Origin: an uncultured Lachnospiraceae bacterium | GTDB taxonomy: Bacteria; Bacillota; Clostridia; Lachnospirales; Lachnospiraceae | DNA: 16,236 nt | NCBI GenBank assembly: GCA_900557385.1 | Contig: USSP01000010.1 | Span: 1 to 16,236, forward strand | Direction of reading: 5' to 3' | Shown: positions 13,865 through 16,236 of the stretch, piece by piece | Layout of the letters: every line of letters begins with the position of its first letter | How positions within the stretch are numbered: position 1 is the first letter of the stretch | Notes under the pieces: generated by a model | What the model was told of the DNA's origin: nothing | What the model saw: the letters and a program-made list of their open reading frames with translations, nothing else | Database searches by the model: none | Program-made: the position numbers and the translations under genes

Positions 13865-14350
13865 ATGAAAAATCAAAGATTTCAAGCAGTGGTAGCAGCA
13901 GTATCGGGTTTCCTATCTTCAATCCTGGGAATTCTGTACATTCCCGTGCTGTTGATGGTGGCAGCCAATATCATCGACTATGCTACTGGATTGATGGCAG
14001 CAAAACACCGGGAGGATGGAACGATCAGTTCTTACCGAAGTATTAAGGGGATCAAGAAAAAGGTAGGAATGTGGATTCTGGTGCTTGTAGGTGCGATGGT
14101 GGACGAATTGATTGTGTATTCCTGCGCAACATTAGGGATTGCGCTGCCGTTCCAGTTTGCCGTTGCATGCGTGGTTGCAGTGTGGATTGTGTGCAACGAG
14201 TTCATTTCCATTCTGGAGAACCTGAAAGATATGGGAACCAATATTCCTGCATTCATGATTCCACTTATTCGGAATGTGCGATCCCAGGCAGAGGGGAAAA
14301 TCATTGTGAAGGAAGAGGAGGAGAACGATGCAGAAAAAGAGAGTGATTGA
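13865..14350 (+). CDS. Phage holin (Phage_holin_4_1 type)
   Basis: This 161-residue membrane protein has hydrophobic segments at about 8-45, 67-84 and 88-114. The motif I-I-D-Y-A-T-G-L-M-A-A-K is typical of the phage_holin_4_1 family, as is the basic loop S-S-Y-R-S-I-K-G-I-K-K-K-V-G-M-W. A conserved acidic C-N-E-F-I-S-I-L-E-N segment and a highly charged cytoplasmic tail (K-E-E-E-E-N-D-A-E) follow. It accumulates in the host membrane and opens lesions that let the endolysin reach the peptidoglycan. The start has AAAGGAGGA seven bases upstream. Its 3' end overlaps the endolysin by 23 bases, so lysis genes are coupled. A TATAAT box at 13830-13835 lacks a correctly spaced -35, so a separate lysis promoter is only a possibility. 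Confidence 0.88.
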   Translation: MKNQRFQAVVAAVSGFLSSILGILYIPVLLMVAANIIDYATGLMAAKHREDGTISSYRSIKGIKKKVGMWILVLVGAMVDELIVYSCATLGIALPFQFAVACVVAVWIVCNEFISILENLKDMGTNIPAFMIPLIRNVRSQAEGKIIVKEEEENDAEKESD

Positions 14351-15239
14351 TTTAAGCGGATGGAACGCGGTCACCAGCTATCCTGCTGTTAAGGCTGCCG
14401 GAGTGGATGAGGTTGTGCTTAAGGTAATCGGTAAGACCTTATCCGCCGACAAACGCTTCAAAGAGCATTACTATGGATGCACCCGTGCCGGAATCAAGGT
14501 AATCGGCGGTTACACTTATTGTTATGCCAATACCACGGCGAAAGCAAAATCCGCAGCAGCGGCATATGTTCGCACTGGCAAGGGCATGGTGGACAAGATG
14601 TGGCTCGACCTTGAAGATAAGGTTATGATGGGGTTGGGATCCCGGATTGTCGACATCATCAAGATTTACCAGACAGCGGCACAGGCTGCCGGAATGGGGT
14701 TCGGAATCTACACCGGTACCTCCTTCTATACATCCTACCTCAAGCCCTACATCAAACAGCTTGCAGGTATTGAGTTCTGGTTTGCACGCTATCCCAAAAC
14801 CAAAACATACGGCGTCCTGGAGACAGCACCCGGAGAACCCGGAAAATATCTCCCTGCCGGAGTGCCTATTGCCGGCTGGCAGTTCACATCCTGTGGACAG
14901 GTTCCCGGCATCAATGGCAGGGTGGATCTGTCTGATTGGTACTACACAGAGTCCCAGACCTCTACCGCTGACATCCCCGTAGTCAAGTGTCCGTATAAAG
15001 AACCAACCATCACCATCAAGCTGGGCAGCACTGGCGAGGGTGCAAATTGGGTATTGTGGTATCTTTGGAGATTTGGTATGCTATTAGATAGCATCGGCAA
15101 GCCGGACGGCGCACGAATCAATGGCTACATCGGACAGGCAGACGAAACAGCCATCAAACAGGCACAGGCGGTGTTGGGACTGAAAGCTGATGGAAAAGTA
15201 GGTCCTGCAACGCGAGCGGCGTTCAAAAAAGTGCTTTAA
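14328..15239 (+). CDS. Endolysin: GH25 muramidase with C-terminal peptidoglycan-binding domain
   Basis: This 303-residue enzyme cleaves the glycan backbone of peptidoglycan (N-acetylmuramidase). Residues 4-205 form the GH25 barrel: I-D8-L-S-G-W-N at the N-terminus, W-L-D94-L-E96-D at the active site, G-I-Y-T-G-T near 126-131, and V-D200-L-S-D203-W on the last strand. These match the catalytic and substrate-binding carboxylates of the family. A short linker (205-225) leads to residues 228-303, a PG_binding_1-type repeat: I-K-L-G-S-T-G near the start and the typical A-V-L-G-L-K-A-D-G-K-V-G-P-A-T-R end. No signal peptide is present, so export depends on the upstream holin. The ribosome site GAGGAGG lies inside the holin gene; the two overlap by 23 bases. 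Confidence 0.93.
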   Translation: MQKKRVIDLSGWNAVTSYPAVKAAGVDEVVLKVIGKTLSADKRFKEHYYGCTRAGIKVIGGYTYCYANTTAKAKSAAAAYVRTGKGMVDKMWLDLEDKVMMGLGSRIVDIIKIYQTAAQAAGMGFGIYTGTSFYTSYLKPYIKQLAGIEFWFARYPKTKTYGVLETAPGEPGKYLPAGVPIAGWQFTSCGQVPGINGRVDLSDWYYTESQTSTADIPVVKCPYKEPTITIKLGSTGEGANWVLWYLWRFGMLLDSIGKPDGARINGYIGQADETAIKQAQAVLGLKADGKVGPATRAAFKKVL

Positions 15240-15263
15240 TTTGTCGGTCTTAATCGGTAGTAG

Positions 15264-15285
15264 TTAGCAACAAATTAGCAACAAA
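15264..15285 (+). repeat. Tandem 11-bp repeat near the right prophage end, candidate recombinase arm sites
   Basis: TTAGCAACAAA occurs twice head to tail (15264-15274 and 15275-15285). The period of 11 bases is close to one helical turn, so two copies would present the same DNA face. It starts 25 bases after the last phage gene and precedes the first host-type signal, the position expected for arm-type integrase binding sites or part of attR. Confidence 0.55.
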
Positions 15286-15294
15286 TTCTCGCAA

Positions 15295-15330
15295 ATGCCG
15301 TAAATACGGGCATCTGAAAAAGAGTTTTTT
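15295..15330. other. Candidate attachment-core dyad with downstream T-run (attR region or weak terminator)
   Basis: ATGCCGTA (15295-15302) and TACGGGCAT (15305-15313) form an inverted repeat with an AA centre and a one-base bulge. A run of six T follows at 15325-15330. The dyad beside the 11-bp tandem repeat resembles a tyrosine-recombinase core site. Alternatively the hairpin and T-run weakly terminate the lysis transcript, although the T-run is 11 bases from the stem. The other phage end is not in the window, so the core cannot be confirmed. Confidence 0.35.
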
Positions 15331-15343
15331 AACCAATCATTAA

Positions 15344-15372
15344 GAATAATTCCCCACATTTTCCACATACTA
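15344..15372 (+). promoter_or_regulatory. Sigma-G-type (forespore) promoter of spoVT
   Basis: GAATA at 15344-15348 matches the sigma-G -35 pattern (G-H-A-T-R), and CATACTA at 15366-15372 matches its -10 pattern (CAT-n-H-TA), with a 17-base spacer. Sigma-G control of spoVT is known in Bacillus subtilis. Transcription would start near 15379, giving a leader of about 95 bases before the ATG at 15476. The promoter lies only about 30 bases from the candidate attachment region. Confidence 0.75.
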
Positions 15373-15384
15373 ACTCCATCAATC

Positions 15385-15446
15385 ATATCTGTAAATGATC
15401 ATGTCCGTGTAGGAAAAGCGCTATGGATCAGCCGGATTACAGATAT
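15385..15446 (+). promoter_or_regulatory. Long inverted repeat in the spoVT leader
   Basis: ATATCTGTAA (15385-15394) is the exact reverse complement of TTACAGATAT (15437-15446). Inside, TGATC (15396-15400) pairs with GATCA (15426-15430). The whole structure would occupy most of the 5' leader of spoVT mRNA and end 13 bases before the GGAGG ribosome site (15460-15464). It could be an RNA stem-loop or a pair of protein-binding half-sites; SpoVT autoregulation is one possibility. Confidence 0.5.
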
Positions 15447-15475
15447 AAGACTGGAAATTGGAGGAAAAACAGATT

Positions 15476-16021
15476 ATGAAAGCAACAGGAATTGTGCGCC
15501 GAATTGATGACCTGGGGAGAATTGTCATCCCCAAGGAAATCCGCAGAACCCTGCGTATCAGAGAGTCAGACCCGTTAGAAATTTTTACCAGCCATGAAGG
15601 CGAGATTATATTAAAGAAGTATTCCCCCATCGGGGAAATGACCACCTTTGCGAAGCAGTACGCAGAAAGCCTGGCACAGGTATCCGGGCATGCGGCTTTG
15701 ATTGCAGACCGTGACCAGTTTATCGCGGTAAGCGGCGGATATAAAAATTATATGAATAAGTCCGTGGGCAAAGCCCTGGAGGAGAAAATGAACAATCGGG
15801 AAACGATGATGGCTTCGAAAGGAGACAGAAGTTTTATTCCCATCAGTGATGAACTTGCGGAAGAATTTGCTCATGAGGGAATTACCCCGATTCTAAGTGA
15901 AGGGGATGTGATTGGAGCGGTGGTTCTGCTGGAATCGGAACCCCGAAACAAAATGGGAGAGGTGGAGCAGAAGCTGATCCTTTCCGCCGCCGGATTTTTA
16001 GGCAGACAAATGGAACAATAA
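15476..16021 (+). CDS. spoVT: Stage V sporulation protein T (SpoVT-AbrB DNA-binding and GAF-like domains)
   Basis: This 181-residue host transcription factor is close in length to B. subtilis SpoVT (about 178). Residues 1-52 are the SpoVT-AbrB swapped-hairpin DNA-binding domain, with V-R-R-I-D-D-L-G-R-I-V-I-P-K-E-I-R-R and P-L-E-I-F. Residues about 56-178 are the GAF-like regulatory domain, with A-L-I-A-D-R-D, a P-I-S-D-E-L segment and G-A-V-V-L-L-E. It controls forespore genes under sigma-G late in sporulation and influences germination. The start is ATG 15476 after GGAGG (15460-15464); an in-frame TTG at 15458 overlaps the ribosome site and is not used. A sigma-G-type promoter at 15344-15372 agrees with the expected regulation. 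The gene is chromosomal and marks the right flank of the prophage. Confidence 0.95.
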   Translation: MKATGIVRRIDDLGRIVIPKEIRRTLRIRESDPLEIFTSHEGEIILKKYSPIGEMTTFAKQYAESLAQVSGHAALIADRDQFIAVSGGYKNYMNKSVGKALEEKMNNRETMMASKGDRSFIPISDELAEEFAHEGITPILSEGDVIGAVVLLESEPRNKMGEVEQKLILSAAGFLGRQMEQ

Positions 16022-16037
16022 AAACATGGAACGATAG

Positions 16038-16078
16038 AAAAAGAGTGGAAAGCAGAGGACTGCCGTTCCACTCTTTTT
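16038..16078. terminator. Bidirectional rho-independent terminator between spoVT and the pncB-like gene
   Basis: AAAAAGAGTGGAA (16038-16050) and TTCCACTCTTTTT (16066-16078) are exact reverse complements, a 13-bp stem with an inner GCAG/CTGC helix. Both arms end in five A or T, so the stem carries a T-run when read from either side. It can stop both spoVT transcripts and those of the convergent gene ending at 16094. Confidence 0.9.
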
Positions 16079-16085
16079 AAATACC

Positions 16086-16106
16086 GGCACATCTTACAGA
16101 TGTGCC
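16086..16106. other. Perfect 9-bp hairpin at the 3' end of the pncB-like gene
   Basis: GGCACATCT (16086-16094) pairs with AGATGTGCC (16098-16106) across the three-base loop TAC. The stop codon of the reverse-strand gene (16094-16096) falls at the loop. No T-run follows on either strand, so it is probably an mRNA 3'-end stabiliser or an accessory to the adjoining terminator. Confidence 0.5.
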
Positions 16107-16236
16107 CGCGCCTGTCCCATCTCGTTGAGCAGATCAATCTTGGTTTGATAAAGTTTGTCGGATAAATCCACATACACTTTGTGGGGGTTCACCAGACGTC
16201 TCGTCTCTTCCCACAGCGTGTCCTGCTCCTGCCGAA
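16094..16236 (-). CDS. pncB: Nicotinate phosphoribosyltransferase, C-terminal fragment (rest outside window)
   Basis: Reading the reverse strand from the window edge, one frame is open for 46 codons and stops at TAA (16094-16096). The peptide contains L-V-N-P-H-K-V-Y-V-D-L-S, then D-K-L-Y-Q-T-K-I-D-L-L, and this matches the conserved end of bacterial nicotinate phosphoribosyltransferases (N-P-H-x-Y-x-V-D-L-S-x-x-L-Y). The enzyme converts nicotinate and PRPP to nicotinate mononucleotide in NAD salvage. The identification rests on this short C-terminal signature only. The gene converges on spoVT and shares its terminator. It is host chromosome. Confidence 0.65.
   Translation of the reverse strand, partial: RQEQDTLWEETRRLVNPHKVYVDLSDKLYQTKIDLLNEMGQARAHL

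Noticed and set aside
1..16236. CRISPR array or insertion sequence
   Set aside because: I saw no regularly spaced repeats and no transposase-like reading frame on either strand.

Overview
This window is the late (structural and lysis) half of a temperate siphophage integrated in the chromosome of an endospore-forming Clostridia bacterium, most likely a gut Lachnospiraceae. The phage part runs from the truncated portal gene at base 1 to the endolysin stop at 15239, and all but one of its genes lie on the + strand. The host call rests on spoVT, a sigma-G-type promoter in front of it, and the 3' end of a gene resembling nicotinate phosphoribosyltransferase on the other strand. No integrase, repressor, replication or terminase gene is in the window; they would lie to the left.

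Layout: portal C-terminus (1-324); a MuF-like minor head protein with a C-terminal HExxH metallopeptidase-like domain (324-2249); two tiny cysteine-rich genes, the second with its own promoter and terminator (2246-2641); a degenerate tRNA-like element (2652-2721); scaffold (2778-3371); major capsid protein (3386-4399); a small coiled-coil protein (4411-4599); four connector and tail-completion proteins (4615-6216); major tail protein (6220-6699); two tail-assembly proteins (6756-7883); tape measure (7911-9977); a small distal-tail protein, a large baseplate hub and an appendage protein (9981-12670); a tail fibre (12695-13366); a short reverse-strand ORF with a membrane anchor (13381-13725); a long stem-loop terminator (13757-13799); holin (13865-14350) and GH25 endolysin (14328-15239). 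A candidate right attachment region follows (15264-15330), then host DNA: spoVT and a convergent pncB-like 3' end sharing a bidirectional terminator.

The structural genes are tightly packed, often with 1-4 bp overlaps, in the usual order of Gram-positive siphophages: portal, minor head, scaffold, capsid, adaptors, tail tube, chaperones, tape measure, distal tail, receptor binding, lysis. Two AT-rich patches interrupt the otherwise even composition and look like exchangeable cargo. One is the 3' third of the minor head gene plus the two small zinc-ribbon-type genes (about 1655-2640). The other is the receptor-binding part of the fibre plus the reverse-strand ORF (about 12890-13740).

The most unusual part is 1655-2721. 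A putative capsid-carried metallopeptidase effector is followed by a coupled cysteine-rich protein that could be its partner or immunity factor, a self-contained moron, and a tRNA-like sequence with a six-base anticodon loop. The spoVT leader is also notable: a sigma-G-type promoter and a long inverted repeat lie immediately beside the phage boundary.
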